A DNA stretch of 64,000 nt from an uncultured Lysobacteraceae bacterium (GCA_946480825.1 CAMLLG010000009.1:12740-76739); one strand, 5' to 3'; positions 29,109 to 38,245 are shown, numbered from the stretch's first letter. Made by a program: numbers and translations. Notes: generated by a model from the letters alone, not told the origin.

Positions 29109-29399
29109 TCAGTTGAAGACCGCCTGATACAGGAAGCCAGCGCGCTCCTGGGCGATCGGCACCAGGAAAATCCCGGCCTCGCCCACCCTGGGATGGCGCA
29201 TGGCGTAGATCTGCTGCGGAAACAGGATCGGCGAGGTGTTGCGGAACAGCAGCGAGAACGGCGCCCGCATCGGGTTCTGGGCCCGCGACTCCAGCGGCCG
29301 GGCTTCGACCAGCACGAACTCCACGTCCATGTCGTTCAGCGCCGCGGTGAATGTCTCGTTCACGCATCCGGCGAAATGTTCCAGCGTCAGCAGCTCCAT
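29109..29399 (-). CDS. DUF6916-like small protein
   Basis: The protein has 96 residues from ATG 29399; the longer frame to 29546 is Ala/Gly/Arg-rich shadow sequence. It reads LLTLEHFAGCVNETFTAALN, then VEFVLVEARPLESRAQNPMR, FSLLFRNTSPILFPQQIY and a C-terminal GIFLVPIAQERAGFLYQAVF. This matches the short beta-rich DUF6916 family, which I associate with tail-collar/MdpB gene clusters. It is convergent with the GNAT gene, 42 bp apart. Its role is unknown; a small baseplate-like or adaptor function would fit the neighbours. Confidence 0.75.
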   Translation of the reverse strand: MELLTLEHFAGCVNETFTAALNDMDVEFVLVEARPLESRAQNPMRAPFSLLFRNTSPILFPQQIYAMRHPRVGEAGIFLVPIAQERAGFLYQAVFN

Positions 29400-29654
29400 C
29401 GAATTCCGGCCCCCGGCCCCTGTGCTGCGCAACCCGGCAGCGGCGGCACATCCTCGCCGCTGCGGCGTCGCCGCACAAGCCGCCGGCCCCGGCGGGACGC
29501 AGCATTGCCGCGGGGACGCAGACAATCCGGCCAAGGGCGGAGACAATGCGCGCCCGCTTCCAGGACACCACTCCCGCAGGATTCAGCCAGCGGACGCCAT
29601 CCTGAACGGGTTTTTGCGACACCGCCCCCAGCCCAAGAGCGCCCTGCAGATCCG

Positions 29655-30440
29655 ATGTCCACCGTTCCCGCCGCCGTCCATGTGTCCGGCCTCCGCCTCG
29701 ATCGCGGCGCGCGCACGATCCTGCGCGACATCGACCTGACCGTGCCGCAGGGCAGCGTGACCGCCATCCTCGGGCCCTCGGGCTGCGGCAAATCGACCCT
29801 GTTGTCCGCGCTCACCGGCGAACTGACGCCCGCTGCCGGCCGCGTCGAAGTGCTGGGTCGGGCGGTTCCGCAGCGCAAGCGGGAGCTGCTGGAACTGCGC
29901 AAGGGCATCGGCGTGCTGCTGCAGGGCAACGGGCTGTTGACCGACCTCACCGCAGCCGAAAACGTCGCCCTGCCGCTGCGCACCCACACCGACCTGCCGG
30001 CCGACGTCGTCCGTCATCTGGTCGAGATGAAACTCCATGCGGTCGGCCTGCGCGCCGCCGCCGATCTGTATCCGCGCGAACTCTCCGGCGGCATGGCACG
30101 CCGCGTCGCGCTGGCCCGCGCGCTGGCGCTCGACCCGCCGCTGATGCTCTACGACGAACCGCTGACCGGACTGGACCCGATCGCCAGCGGCGTGATCATG
30201 AGCCTGATCGCCCGGCTCAACGCCAGCCTCGGCCTGACCAGCCTGATCGTGACCCACCATGTCCACGAAACCCTGCCGATCGCGGACCGTGCCGTGGTGA
30301 TTGCGAATGGCGGCATCGTCTTCGACGGCACGCCCGCAGAACTGGACAGCACCGCCGATCCGCTGATCCGCCAGTTCCTGAAGGGCGAGCCCGACGGCCC
30401 GATTCCCTTCGACGCGGCGCCGCGCACGGAGGCCGCGTGA
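29655..30440 (+). CDS. mlaF: Phospholipid ABC transporter ATP-binding protein
   Basis: The protein has 261 residues from ATG 29655; the frame continues upstream but without family similarity. It has Walker A (LGPSGCGKSTLLSALTG), the signature ELSGGMARRVALARALA and Walker B (LMLYDEPLTGLDP), followed by the switch His in LIVTHHVHETL. MlaF powers the inner-membrane MlaFEDB complex that moves phospholipids between periplasm and inner membrane. It is the first gene of a six-gene run mlaFEDCBA with start/stop overlaps throughout the first five. Confidence 0.95.
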   Translation: MSTVPAAVHVSGLRLDRGARTILRDIDLTVPQGSVTAILGPSGCGKSTLLSALTGELTPAAGRVEVLGRAVPQRKRELLELRKGIGVLLQGNGLLTDLTAAENVALPLRTHTDLPADVVRHLVEMKLHAVGLRAAADLYPRELSGGMARRVALARALALDPPLMLYDEPLTGLDPIASGVIMSLIARLNASLGLTSLIVTHHVHETLPIADRAVVIANGGIVFDGTPAELDSTADPLIRQFLKGEPDGPIPFDAAPRTEAA

Positions 30441-31189
30441 TGGCCCTCGTCGAAACCGTCCGCAGCATCGGCCGCGCCGGCCTGTTCTCGCTGTCGGTGT
30501 TCCGCGCCAGCAGACCCACCGCGGACTTCTGGCAGGAACTGACGCGCGAGATCTACAAGATCGGCGCGCGCAGCCTGCCCATCATCGCGGTCGGCGGCGC
30601 CTTCGTCGGTCTGTCGATCACCCTGCTGGGCTATCGCGCGCTGCAGACCTACGGCGCCGCCAATCAGATCAGCGCGCTGATCGGCCTGGGCATGTATCGC
30701 GAACTCGCGCCGGTGCTGACCGCGCTGCTGTTCGTCGGCCGCGCCGGCAGCTCCATCGCCGCCGAACTCGGCCTGATGCGCGCCACCGACCAGATCACCG
30801 CGCTCGGGCTGATGGCCATCGATCCGGTCGGCAAGGCGGTGGCGCCCCGGTTCTGGGCAGCGGTGATCACCGTGCCGCTGCTCACCGCGATCTTCTGCAG
30901 CCTCGCGATCTCGGCCAGCTGGTTCCAGGCGGTGCAGGTGCTGGGCATCGACAACGGCGCGTTCTGGCAGGTGATGAAGGACGCCGTGGATGTCCATGAG
31001 GACTTCCTGCCGGCATTCCTGAAATCCGCCGTGTTCGGCGGTACCGCGGCGCTGGTCGCTTCGTACGTCGGCTATCACGCCGAACCGACCATCGAGGGCA
31101 CCTCGGTGGCCACCACCCGCGCGGTGGTGAACGCCTCGCTGCTGGTGCTGATGTTCAATTTCGTTCTTTCCGCATTCCTGTTTCGTTGA
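30440..31189 (+). CDS. mlaE: Phospholipid ABC transporter permease
   Basis: The protein has 249 residues. ATG 30440 overlaps the mlaF stop (TGATG); a GTG one codon earlier is also possible. The MlaE permease pattern is clear: REIYKIGARSLPIIAVGGAF, TYGAANQISALIGLGMYREL, APVLTALLFVGRAGSSIAAE and a conserved MRATDQITALGLMAIDP loop. Five to six hydrophobic segments are present, the last ending the protein (VLMFNFVLSAFLFR). It forms the membrane core of the MlaFEDB complex. Confidence 0.95.
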   Translation: MALVETVRSIGRAGLFSLSVFRASRPTADFWQELTREIYKIGARSLPIIAVGGAFVGLSITLLGYRALQTYGAANQISALIGLGMYRELAPVLTALLFVGRAGSSIAAELGLMRATDQITALGLMAIDPVGKAVAPRFWAAVITVPLLTAIFCSLAISASWFQAVQVLGIDNGAFWQVMKDAVDVHEDFLPAFLKSAVFGGTAALVASYVGYHAEPTIEGTSVATTRAVVNASLLVLMFNFVLSAFLFR

Positions 31190-31229
31190 TCAGTTTGTTC
31201 CGTTGACCCACCCAGATGAGTCCATTCCC

Positions 31230-31772
31230 ATGAGTGCACGCGGCCCCCGTCTCGAATTCGCCGTCGGCGCGTTTCTCCTGCTGTCGCTGGCGTCGCTGCT
31301 GGTGCTGGCCATCGCCTCCACCAACGGCAAGTTCGGCTTCGGCGAAGACACCTACGAACTCAAGGCCCGGTTCACCAACCTCGGCCAGCTGCGGCCGATG
31401 GCGCCGGTGAAGATCGGCGGCGTCGCGATCGGCAAGGTCGCCTCGATCGAACTGGACCCGAAGAAACTGGATGCCGTGGTCGTGCTCGACATCGACCGCC
31501 GCTACGACGACCTGCCGATCGACACCTCGGCCAGCATCCTCACCGGCGGCCTGCTGGGCGAAAGCTACGTCGGGCTGCAGCCGGGCGGCGACATGACCGC
31601 CCTGAAACCGGGCGAGGAAATCGTCTTCACCACGCCTGCCGTCGATCTCATCCAGATGGCCGGCAAGTACATTTTCGGCGGGACCGGGACCGACAGCGGA
31701 ACAAAACCCGGCGCCGACGACTCCAACGCATCTTCCGACGCCTCCCCCACCGGACAGACCCCGACCCCATGA
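31230..31772 (+). CDS. mlaD: Outer-membrane lipid asymmetry protein MlaD (MCE domain)
   Basis: The protein has 180 residues from ATG 31230; a TTG at 31203 would add nine. One N-terminal membrane anchor (FAVGAFLLLSLASLLVLAIA) is followed by a single MCE domain: YELKARFTNLGQLRPMAPVK, IGGVAIGKVASIELDPKK, SASILTGGLLGESYVGLQPG. MlaD forms a hexameric ring with a lipid pore in the periplasm. The C-terminal ~30 residues are a Thr/Ser/Pro/Asp-rich tail, common in this lineage. Its stop overlaps the mlaC start (ATGA). Confidence 0.95.
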   Translation: MSARGPRLEFAVGAFLLLSLASLLVLAIASTNGKFGFGEDTYELKARFTNLGQLRPMAPVKIGGVAIGKVASIELDPKKLDAVVVLDIDRRYDDLPIDTSASILTGGLLGESYVGLQPGGDMTALKPGEEIVFTTPAVDLIQMAGKYIFGGTGTDSGTKPGADDSNASSDASPTGQTPTP

Positions 31773-32440
31773 CTTCCAAGACCCCGCTCACGATCCTGCT
31801 GCTCGGCGCCGCGCTGCTCGCGGCGACGCCCGTCTTCGCGCAACAGGCCGCCGCGCCCGCGCGCGCCACGCCGGCGTCCGCCACCATGCAGGGCACCCCC
31901 AGCCAACTGGTGCTCAACAACAGCCAGCGCGTGCTCACCACGCTGGAAAAGCGCCGCGGCGAATTCACCAAGAATCGCGTCGCGCTGCGGCAGTTCGTCA
32001 GCACCGAATTCAACGCGATGTTCGATCGCGACTACGCCGCGCGCCTGGTCCTGGGCCGTCACGGCCGCGGCGCGTCCGACGAGGACGTGAAACTCTTCGC
32101 CGACGCGCTCGCCGACAACCTGATGCAGCGTTACGGCTCTTCGCTGCTCGACTTCAACACCCAGCTGCGGGTCCGGGTGAAGTCCGAAAACCCGCTGGAA
32201 CGCGGCTTCGGCGTCAGGGTTTCCAGCGAATTCCTGCGCCAGGGCGGCGAGCCGATCCCGGTGGACTACTTCATGCGCAAGACCGGCACGCAGTGGAAGG
32301 TGTTCGACGTGATGGTCGAAGGCGTGTCCTACGTGCAGACCTTCCGCAGCCAGTTCGACGCCGAACTGCAGCGCAAGAGCATCAAGCAGGTCGCCGCCGA
32401 ACTGCGCAACGGCCAGCTGAAGGCGGACGCCGGGCAGTGA
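31769..32440 (+). CDS. mlaC: Periplasmic phospholipid-binding protein MlaC
   Basis: The protein has 223 residues, with a Sec signal peptide ending near ATPVFAQQAAA. The mature part matches the MlaC/Ttg2 family: FNAMFDRDYAARLVLGRHGR, ADALADNLMQRYGSSLLDFN, VDYFMRKTGTQWKVFDVMVE and GVSYVQTFRSQFDAELQRKS. It shuttles phospholipid between MlaA at the outer membrane and MlaFEDB. Start codon ATG 31769 overlaps mlaD; its stop overlaps the GTG of mlaB. Confidence 0.95.
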   Translation: MTSKTPLTILLLGAALLAATPVFAQQAAAPARATPASATMQGTPSQLVLNNSQRVLTTLEKRRGEFTKNRVALRQFVSTEFNAMFDRDYAARLVLGRHGRGASDEDVKLFADALADNLMQRYGSSLLDFNTQLRVRVKSENPLERGFGVRVSSEFLRQGGEPIPVDYFMRKTGTQWKVFDVMVEGVSYVQTFRSQFDAELQRKSIKQVAAELRNGQLKADAGQ

Positions 32441-32727
32441 ACGCCATGGCCTGCGAGCTCGTCCGCGACGGCGGAACACTGCGTTTCCGCGGCCGGCTGT
32501 CGCGCGATGCGGTGGCCGGGTTGTGGGCGCGTCTCGCGGCCGATCCGGCGGGCCTCCGGCACCTGGACCTGTGCGCGGTCGAATCCATCGACAGCGCGGG
32601 CCTGGCCCTGATTTCGCTGCTCGCCACGCGTTCCGGCGGGGTGTCGGTCGAAGGTCGTCCGGAAGGTTTCGCCGAGTTGCGCGGCGCCTATCGGCTCGGC
32701 CACGACCTCACCTTCGCCCGGGACTGA
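32437..32727 (+). CDS. mlaB: STAS-domain protein MlaB
   Basis: The protein has 96 residues from GTG 32437, overlapping the mlaC stop as GTGA; ATG 32446 is an alternative. The STAS core is visible: LRFRGRLSRDAVAGLWARLA, then HLDLCAVESIDSAGLALISL with the conserved D-S-A-G loop, and a short C-terminal helix. MlaB binds MlaF and stabilises the ABC complex. Its position between mlaC and mlaA supports this identity over a generic anti-sigma antagonist. Confidence 0.88.
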   Translation: MNAMACELVRDGGTLRFRGRLSRDAVAGLWARLAADPAGLRHLDLCAVESIDSAGLALISLLATRSGGVSVEGRPEGFAELRGAYRLGHDLTFARD

Positions 32728-32777
32728 CACGCCGCTCCGGCGGACCGCCCCATGCCCGCAGAGGCTACACTCGCGCC

Positions 32778-33848
32778 ATGAACCCGTACCGCCTCCTCCC
32801 CCGGGCGGCCTTTCTCGCCGCAGCGCTGCTCGCCAGCGGCTGCGCGCACAAGGCCGCCACCCAGGATGCGCCGCCACCGATGACGGTGGTCGACGCCACG
32901 CCCGCCGACGCCACTGCCGCGACCGAAACGACCGCACAGGCAGCCGTCGATCAAGCCGCCGTCGACCAGTCGGCCACCGACGGCACGACGCAGACCGCCC
33001 AGGTCGTCGCCGATGGCGCGCCGGCCTCGCTGGAGCCGACCACGGCCGAACGCGACTTCGCGGCCATCTACGGGACGCCCGAGCCGCAGGTCTACGACCC
33101 GATCGCCGATCCGACCCTGCCGGAACCCGCAGCGCAGCCCTTGAGCTACGACCCGTGGGAGAAGTACAACCGTCGCGTCCACCGTTTCAACGACGCGGTC
33201 GACCGGCGCGTGGCGAAGCCGCTGGCGACCGCCTACGTGAAGGTGGTGCCGCGGCCGGTGCGTCTGGGCGTCAGCAACTTCTTCAACAACCTCGGCCAGC
33301 CGGTCAGCGCGGTCAACGCGCTGCTGCAGGGCAAGCCGAAGCAGGCCGGCCAGTCCATCGGCCGCTTCCTGCTCAACAGCACGCTCGGCATCGGCGGTCT
33401 GTTCGATCCGGCCACCTCGGCGAAGCTGCCGAACCGCAGCGAAGACTTCGGCCAGACGCTCGGCGTCTGGGGCTGGAAGAAATCGCGCTACCTCGAACTG
33501 CCGCTGTTCGGCCCGCGCACCATCCGCGACGCCCTCGGCATGGCCGGCGACGCGCCGCTGTCGCCGATCCGGCCGATCGAAGAGGACAAGCTGCGCGTGT
33601 TCCTGCAGGGGCTGCAATTGGTCGATGTGCGTACCCAACTGCTCAGCGTGGATCGCATGCGCGAAGGCGCCACCGACGACTACGCCCTGGTGCGCGACGC
33701 CTGGCTGCAGCGCCGCAATTACCAGATCTTCGGCGACCGCAAGAGCAGCGACACCGACGAGGCGCCGCTGCCGGAATACCTGCAGAACAGCGAAGACAAT
33801 CCGACCGTGCCGATCGACGCGATCCCGGTGATTCCCGGCTCGCCGTAA
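32778..33848 (+). CDS. mlaA: Outer-membrane lipoprotein MlaA (VacJ)
   Basis: The protein has 356 residues from ATG 32778, with a lipoprotein signal (FLAAALLASGCAHKAA; Cys near residue 23). An Ala/Thr/Asp-rich linker of ~90 residues with an imperfect AAVDQ repeat precedes the VacJ domain: DPWEKYNRRVHRFNDAVDRR, PVRLGVSNFFNNLGQPVSAV, FLLNSTLGIGGLFDPATSAK, EDFGQTLGVWGWKKSRYLEL. MlaA removes phospholipid from the outer leaflet and passes it to MlaC. Having mlaA within the mla operon, unlike in E. coli, is usual for Xanthomonadaceae. Confidence 0.95.
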   Translation: MNPYRLLPRAAFLAAALLASGCAHKAATQDAPPPMTVVDATPADATAATETTAQAAVDQAAVDQSATDGTTQTAQVVADGAPASLEPTTAERDFAAIYGTPEPQVYDPIADPTLPEPAAQPLSYDPWEKYNRRVHRFNDAVDRRVAKPLATAYVKVVPRPVRLGVSNFFNNLGQPVSAVNALLQGKPKQAGQSIGRFLLNSTLGIGGLFDPATSAKLPNRSEDFGQTLGVWGWKKSRYLELPLFGPRTIRDALGMAGDAPLSPIRPIEEDKLRVFLQGLQLVDVRTQLLSVDRMREGATDDYALVRDAWLQRRNYQIFGDRKSSDTDEAPLPEYLQNSEDNPTVPIDAIPVIPGSP

Positions 33849-33907
33849 ATCCGCGAAAAGAACGAAAAGCGGAAACGCATTTCATCCTCGCGCGCACCGC
33901 CTGCACG

Positions 33908-33933
33908 GTAAAGCGGGCTTCAGCCCGCTGCGA
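33908..33933. repeat. Single REP-like hairpin
   Basis: A short palindrome, AGCGGGCTTCAGCCCGCT, of the same GGCTTCAGCC type as the larger repeats, located ~60 bp after mlaA. It may serve as the 3' hairpin of the mla transcript. Confidence 0.55.
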
Positions 33934-34005
33934 CGTTCGATCGCGAACGCAACCGGCACACGGCGGGCGGCGTAAACTGGACGTTCTTTGCGCGGAGACT
34001 TCCGG

Positions 34006-35745
34006 ATGACGCCCATGGATTCATACCTGCCATGGATCTTCGCGACGTTCGCGGCGATCGGCTGCCTCGCCGTCGCGATGCTGGCGATCGGCGCGTCCAG
34101 ACGACATCGCGGGGAAGTCGAAACCCTTCAGGCCAGAATCGGCAGACTCGAAGACGCCAACAACGACCTCCGCGACAAGGCCGCGCGTTTGCCGGACGCC
34201 AGCGATCGCGCCGCGCGCGCGGAAGCAGAATGCGCGGAACGGCTGCAACGCCTGGACGAGCTGTCGTCGAAATACGCCGCGCTGCAGGCGACGCAGCAGG
34301 CATCGGTCAAATCCAACGCCGATCTGCAGGCGAGCTTCGAGCAGGAACAGCGCAAGGCTTCCGACCTGCGGCTTCAACTGGAGCAGACGCAGCAGCGTCT
34401 CGCGCGCGCCGAAGCCGACCTCGGCGCTTCCGGTTCGACGCTCTCGGACATTCGTCAACACACCGTCGAGCTGAGAGCCGACAACGCGAGGCTCAACACC
34501 GAACTCGCCCAGGCTCTGCAGAAAGCCGCACAGGCGGAAGCGGAGCGGGACGCGGCGCGCGCGCTGCAGGAACGCACGCATCAGTTCCTGGTCGACGCGC
34601 AATCCACGCTCCGGACGTCGTTCACGGAAGCGGCCAGCAAGGTCTTCGACGAAAAATCGCGGTCGCTGGAAAAGAAGATCAGCGATTCCGCCGATGCGTC
34701 GAAAACCGGTCTGCAGGACACGCTGAAACCCTTCGCCGAACATGTCGCGCAGTTCCAGCAGCGCCTGGAGGCGATCACCAGCGAAAACACGAAAGCCCGC
34801 GCGGAACTGTCCGGCAAGATCGAGACGCTGAGCACCCTGAACCAGAACATGGCGGCCTCCGCCGACTCGCTGACGCGTGCCTTGAAGGGCAACGCCAAGG
34901 CGCGCGGCGACTGGGGCGAAATGATGCTCGACAGCGTCCTCACGGCATCGGGGCTGAAGGAAGGCATCAACTACCTCCGGCAGCCGCTGGAGCACAACGA
35001 GGACAGCGGCGGACGTCAGCGCCCCGACGTGGTCGTGACCCTGCCGGATGCGCGGAAAGTGGTCGTCGACTCCAAGGTCAGCCTGCTCGCATGGTGGGAA
35101 GCCGTGAACGCCGACGACGGCGCACTGGAAAGCGCGGCGCTTCAAAAGCACGTCGCCTCGATGCGCAGGCATATCAGCGAACTGTCGAACAGCAACTACC
35201 CGGCGCTTTACCCGGGCGAAGCGCTGCAGATCACCATCGCCTTCGTTCCGATCGAATCGGCGCTGTCCAAGGCGCTCGAACTCTCCCCCGACCTGCAACA
35301 GGAAGCGTTCCGACGCGGCATCGCGTTCGCGACGCCGAACACGCTGATGGCGATGCTGCAGGTCGTGGAACGCCTCTGGATGCGCGACACCCTGCAGAAA
35401 CAGATCGAAACCATCGGCGACGAGGCCGGAAAGCTGCTGGACAGCGTCTCCTCGTTCCTGACCGATTTCGAGGCGATCGAACAGAGTTTCAAAACCGCGG
35501 ATGCGAAGCTCAGACTGGCGCGATCGAAACTCGACACCTCGCAACAGTCGGTGCTCGCGCGCGCCAGACGGCTCGTCAAGGCCGGCGCGCGCGGGAAAAA
35601 GAAACTGCATGCATCGCTGTCGGCCAGAACCGAGGAGGAAGAGGCGTTGCCCTTGCTTGCCGATGCCGCGACCGATGACGCTGCGACGGGCGACGACGCG
35701 AGGGAAATGCCGGTAACCGAGGACGACGCGCCGGAATCGGCCTGA
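34006..35745 (+). CDS. rmuC: DNA recombination protein RmuC
   Basis: The protein has 579 residues from ATG 34006, after GGAGA; six further codons upstream are possible but lack a ribosome-binding site. An N-terminal membrane anchor (LPWIFATFAAIGCLAVAMLA) is followed by a coiled coil of ~200 residues (Gln/Glu/Ala-rich heptads). The RmuC nuclease-like core is KGNAKARGDWGEMMLDSVLT, LPDARKVVVDSKVSLLAWWE, YPALYPGEALQITIAFVPIE and NTLMAMLQVVERLW. RmuC limits inversions and processes recombination intermediates. An acidic tail of ~40 residues ends the protein. Confidence 0.94.
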   Translation: MTPMDSYLPWIFATFAAIGCLAVAMLAIGASRRHRGEVETLQARIGRLEDANNDLRDKAARLPDASDRAARAEAECAERLQRLDELSSKYAALQATQQASVKSNADLQASFEQEQRKASDLRLQLEQTQQRLARAEADLGASGSTLSDIRQHTVELRADNARLNTELAQALQKAAQAEAERDAARALQERTHQFLVDAQSTLRTSFTEAASKVFDEKSRSLEKKISDSADASKTGLQDTLKPFAEHVAQFQQRLEAITSENTKARAELSGKIETLSTLNQNMAASADSLTRALKGNAKARGDWGEMMLDSVLTASGLKEGINYLRQPLEHNEDSGGRQRPDVVVTLPDARKVVVDSKVSLLAWWEAVNADDGALESAALQKHVASMRRHISELSNSNYPALYPGEALQITIAFVPIESALSKALELSPDLQQEAFRRGIAFATPNTLMAMLQVVERLWMRDTLQKQIETIGDEAGKLLDSVSSFLTDFEAIEQSFKTADAKLRLARSKLDTSQQSVLARARRLVKAGARGKKKLHASLSARTEEEEALPLLADAATDDAATGDDAREMPVTEDDAPESA

Positions 35746-35908
35746 TCGACCCTCGGCGACAGGATCGTCATCCTCCGGCCCGAAGCGTGGGTTCCCGCGG
35801 GCTCCACGCAGCCGACGGCCTGTGCTAGCGTGACCCGCGGCCCGGAACGCCGGCCCGCAGATCGGCCCGCCCGGGAAACCACAGGCATCAAGTCGAGGAT
35901 TCGCAATC

Positions 35909-36763
35909 ATGGAGCCCGCTCTGATCACCACCCTGCTGGTGCTGGCGCTGGGCATCATCATGTTCGGCCTGGGTCTGCATCTGCGGATCGTCGATTTCAC
36001 CCGCGTGCTGCGGATGCCCAAGCCGGTCGTGGTCGGACTCGCCGCACAGATGCTGGTGTTGCCGCCGATCGCTTTCGCGCTGTGTCTGCTGTTCGCTCTG
36101 CCCGCGCCGCTGGCGGTCGGACTGATGCTGCTCGCGGCCTCGCCCGGCGGCGCCACCGCGAACGTCTTCAGCCATCTGGCGAAGGGCGATGTCGCGCTCA
36201 ACATCACCCTGACCGCGATCAACAGCCTCCTCGCACTGTTCGCGCTGCCGCTGATCGTGCAGTGGTCGATGCAGTATTTCCTCGGCGGCGATGCTTCGGT
36301 GCCGCCGCCGGTGCGCAAGATCGTCGAGGTCGGGACCGTCATTCTGGTGCCGGTCGCTCTGGGCATGTGGCTGCGCGCGCGGGCGTCGTCGTTGGCCGAT
36401 CGCGTCGAACGCGTGATCAAGCCGCTGTCGCTGGTCATCCTGGTCGGGTTGATCGCGCTGTCGATCGCGAAAGAGCGCGAAACGCTGCGGGCGCACGCGG
36501 CGAGCGTCGCCGGCGTCTGCCTGCTGCTCAACGCGCTCAGCCTCGGCGTCGGCTACGGCTGCGCGCGACTGGCGAAGATCGAGCGCCGGCAGGCGATCGC
36601 GATTTCCTTCGAGATCGGCATCCACAACGGCACGCTCGCGATCTTCATCGCCCTGAACGTGCTGGGGCAATTCGCATTCGCGATTCCGGCCGCGATCTAC
36701 AGCCTGTTGATGTACTTCACCGGAGCCGCGATGGTCTGGTGGTTCCGGCGCACCGGCCGCTGA
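35909..36763 (+). CDS. Bile acid:sodium symporter family protein
   Basis: The protein has 284 residues with nine to ten hydrophobic segments. The family pattern is visible: FGLGLHLRIVDFTRVLRMPK near the N-terminus, then LMLLAASPGGATANVFSHLA with the conserved P-G-G-x-x-S/A-N motif, and AISFEIGIHNGTLAIFIALN with the E...HN motif of the second sodium-binding region. BASS-type proteins import organic anions with sodium. The substrate is not evident. It stands alone between rmuC and rlmI (the latter convergent). Confidence 0.9.
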   Translation: MEPALITTLLVLALGIIMFGLGLHLRIVDFTRVLRMPKPVVVGLAAQMLVLPPIAFALCLLFALPAPLAVGLMLLAASPGGATANVFSHLAKGDVALNITLTAINSLLALFALPLIVQWSMQYFLGGDASVPPPVRKIVEVGTVILVPVALGMWLRARASSLADRVERVIKPLSLVILVGLIALSIAKERETLRAHAASVAGVCLLLNALSLGVGYGCARLAKIERRQAIAISFEIGIHNGTLAIFIALNVLGQFAFAIPAAIYSLLMYFTGAAMVWWFRRTGR

Positions 36764-36814
36764 CGGCTGGTCGAAAAAACGAGGCCGGCAGACGCCGCCG
36801 GCACTGCGCGACGA

Positions 36815-37984
36815 TCAGTCCACCACGCGGCAGAACACCGCCTTCAGATAGCGGCTTTCCTGCACGTCGGTCAGCCACGGGTGATCGGCGCCGGCGCCGG
36901 CGACTTTGAGCACCTGCACCGTGCGCCCGGCGTAGAACGCGGCACGACGCAGCATGTCCAGGAACTGTTCCTCGCTGACCAGACCGGTGCAGGAGAAGGT
37001 CGCGAACAGGCCGCCGGGTTTCACCACGCCCATCGCCAGCTTGTTCATGTCGAGATATTTCTTCAGCGCCGGAATCACCTGTTCGCGGTCGCGGGTCATC
37101 TTCGCGGGATCGAGGATCACGACGTCGAACTGTTCGCCGATATTGGCCGCATCGCGCAGCCACGGGAAGATGTCGGCCTGCACGAAACGCGGGCGGACAT
37201 TGTTCAACTTGCCGTTGCCGCGCGCGATCTCCAGCACCGCGTCGTCGATGTCGATGCCGACCACTTCGCCGGCGCCGCGCGCGGCGGCGTACACGCCGAA
37301 ACCGCCGGTGTTGCAGCACAGATCGAGCACGCGCTTGCCGGCGCACTGGTGCGACAGCCATTCGCGGTTGTCGCGCTGGTCGGCGAAGAAACCGGTCTTG
37401 TGCGCACCGGCCGGGTCGGCACGGAACTTGATGCCGTATTCGGTGATGATCGCCGGCGCGGCCGGTTCGCTGCCGCGGAAGTCGAAACTCTCCTGCTTCT
37501 GCACATGCTCGTCGGCGAACGCGTGGAAGCGGCAGCCCGGAAACTGTTCGCGCAACGCGGCGTAGATCCATTCGCGATAGCGGAACATGCCGGCGCTGAA
37601 GTATTCGACCACCAGCAGATCGTCGTAACGGTCCACGACCAGACCGCTGAGGCCGTCGCCCTCGCTGTGGACCACGCGCCAGGCGTTGCTGACCGCATCC
37701 AGCTTGAGCACATCGCGGCGCAGGCTCACCGCCGCGGCGATCTTCGTCGCGAACCAGTCGGCGTCGATGGCGATGTCGGGGTCGCGCTCCAGGATGCGCA
37801 GCGAGATCCGCGAATGACCGTTGTAGAAGCCGCGGCCGATCCAGACGCCATCGCTGCCGACGATCTCGACCAGGCTGCCGGGCTTGGGCCGCTGGGCGGG
37901 TTTCTCCACCAGTTTCTGGAAGATCCAGGGGTGGCGGGAGGTCCAGGTGTTCCTGAGGCGGATTTCGGGCAACGGTGCGTTCAT
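36815..37984 (-). CDS. rlmI: 23S rRNA (cytosine-C5)-methyltransferase, RlmI family
   Basis: The protein has 389 residues. An N-terminal PUA-like domain (LRNTWTSRHPWIFQKLVEKP, SDGVWIGRGFYNGHSRISLR) is followed by an EEHEE-like linker and a class I SAM-dependent methyltransferase: VLDLCCNTGGFGVYAAARGA (motif I), VVGIDIDDAVLEIARGNGKL, FDVVILDPAKMTRDREQV (motif IV) and LFATFSCTGLVSEEQFLDML with the catalytic S-C-T/S of m5C enzymes. RlmI methylates C1962 of 23S rRNA; that exact target is inferred from family. Upstream and divergent is the riboswitch leader of the TerC gene. Confidence 0.92.
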   Translation of the reverse strand: MNAPLPEIRLRNTWTSRHPWIFQKLVEKPAQRPKPGSLVEIVGSDGVWIGRGFYNGHSRISLRILERDPDIAIDADWFATKIAAAVSLRRDVLKLDAVSNAWRVVHSEGDGLSGLVVDRYDDLLVVEYFSAGMFRYREWIYAALREQFPGCRFHAFADEHVQKQESFDFRGSEPAAPAIITEYGIKFRADPAGAHKTGFFADQRDNREWLSHQCAGKRVLDLCCNTGGFGVYAAARGAGEVVGIDIDDAVLEIARGNGKLNNVRPRFVQADIFPWLRDAANIGEQFDVVILDPAKMTRDREQVIPALKKYLDMNKLAMGVVKPGGLFATFSCTGLVSEEQFLDMLRRAAFYAGRTVQVLKVAGAGADHPWLTDVQESRYLKAVFCRVVD

Positions 37985-38035
37985 CTTGGCATTGTAATGG
38001 GGTTGACGCGCCTAAGTATTTGAAAAACAATCGCC

Positions 38036-38178
38036 GCTCCAGAAGGGGAGTAGCTCCCACACGTCGTGGCCGTCATTACGAGCCCGGGCCGATGCCCGGC
38101 TCCGGTCCGGCGGCAGTCGCAGGCACGCCATCGGTGCCCGCGGCTGCGAGCGAGACCTTCGCCGCTCAGGCGAAGGTC
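38036..38178 (+). ncRNA. yybP-ykoY-like manganese riboswitch aptamer
   Basis: The leader of the TerC/Alx gene contains GGGGAGTAGC (38045-38054), a strong hallmark of the yybP-ykoY motif, then GGCCGTCATTACGAG on the inner strand, a long GC hairpin, GCGAGACC (~38150) and a terminal stem ACCTTCGCC / GGCGAAGGT. These are the conserved loops and helices that bind Mn2+ in this riboswitch class, and TerC/Alx genes are its usual targets. It is followed by an intrinsic terminator just before the start codon, as in the Mn2+-induced versions. Exact ends are approximate, since I judged the folding by eye. Confidence 0.87.
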
Positions 38179-38245
38179 CGTCTCCCGCACGGTCCCGCGC
38201 GGACCATGGCCCACAGGGCTGTGGTCCGTCCGGTCCGGTCGACGA

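Noticed and set aside
34021..36531. 836-codon minus-strand frame opposite rmuC and the BASS gene
   Set aside because: Both sense genes have clear family motifs; the antisense frame is Arg/Gly/Leu-rich shadow.
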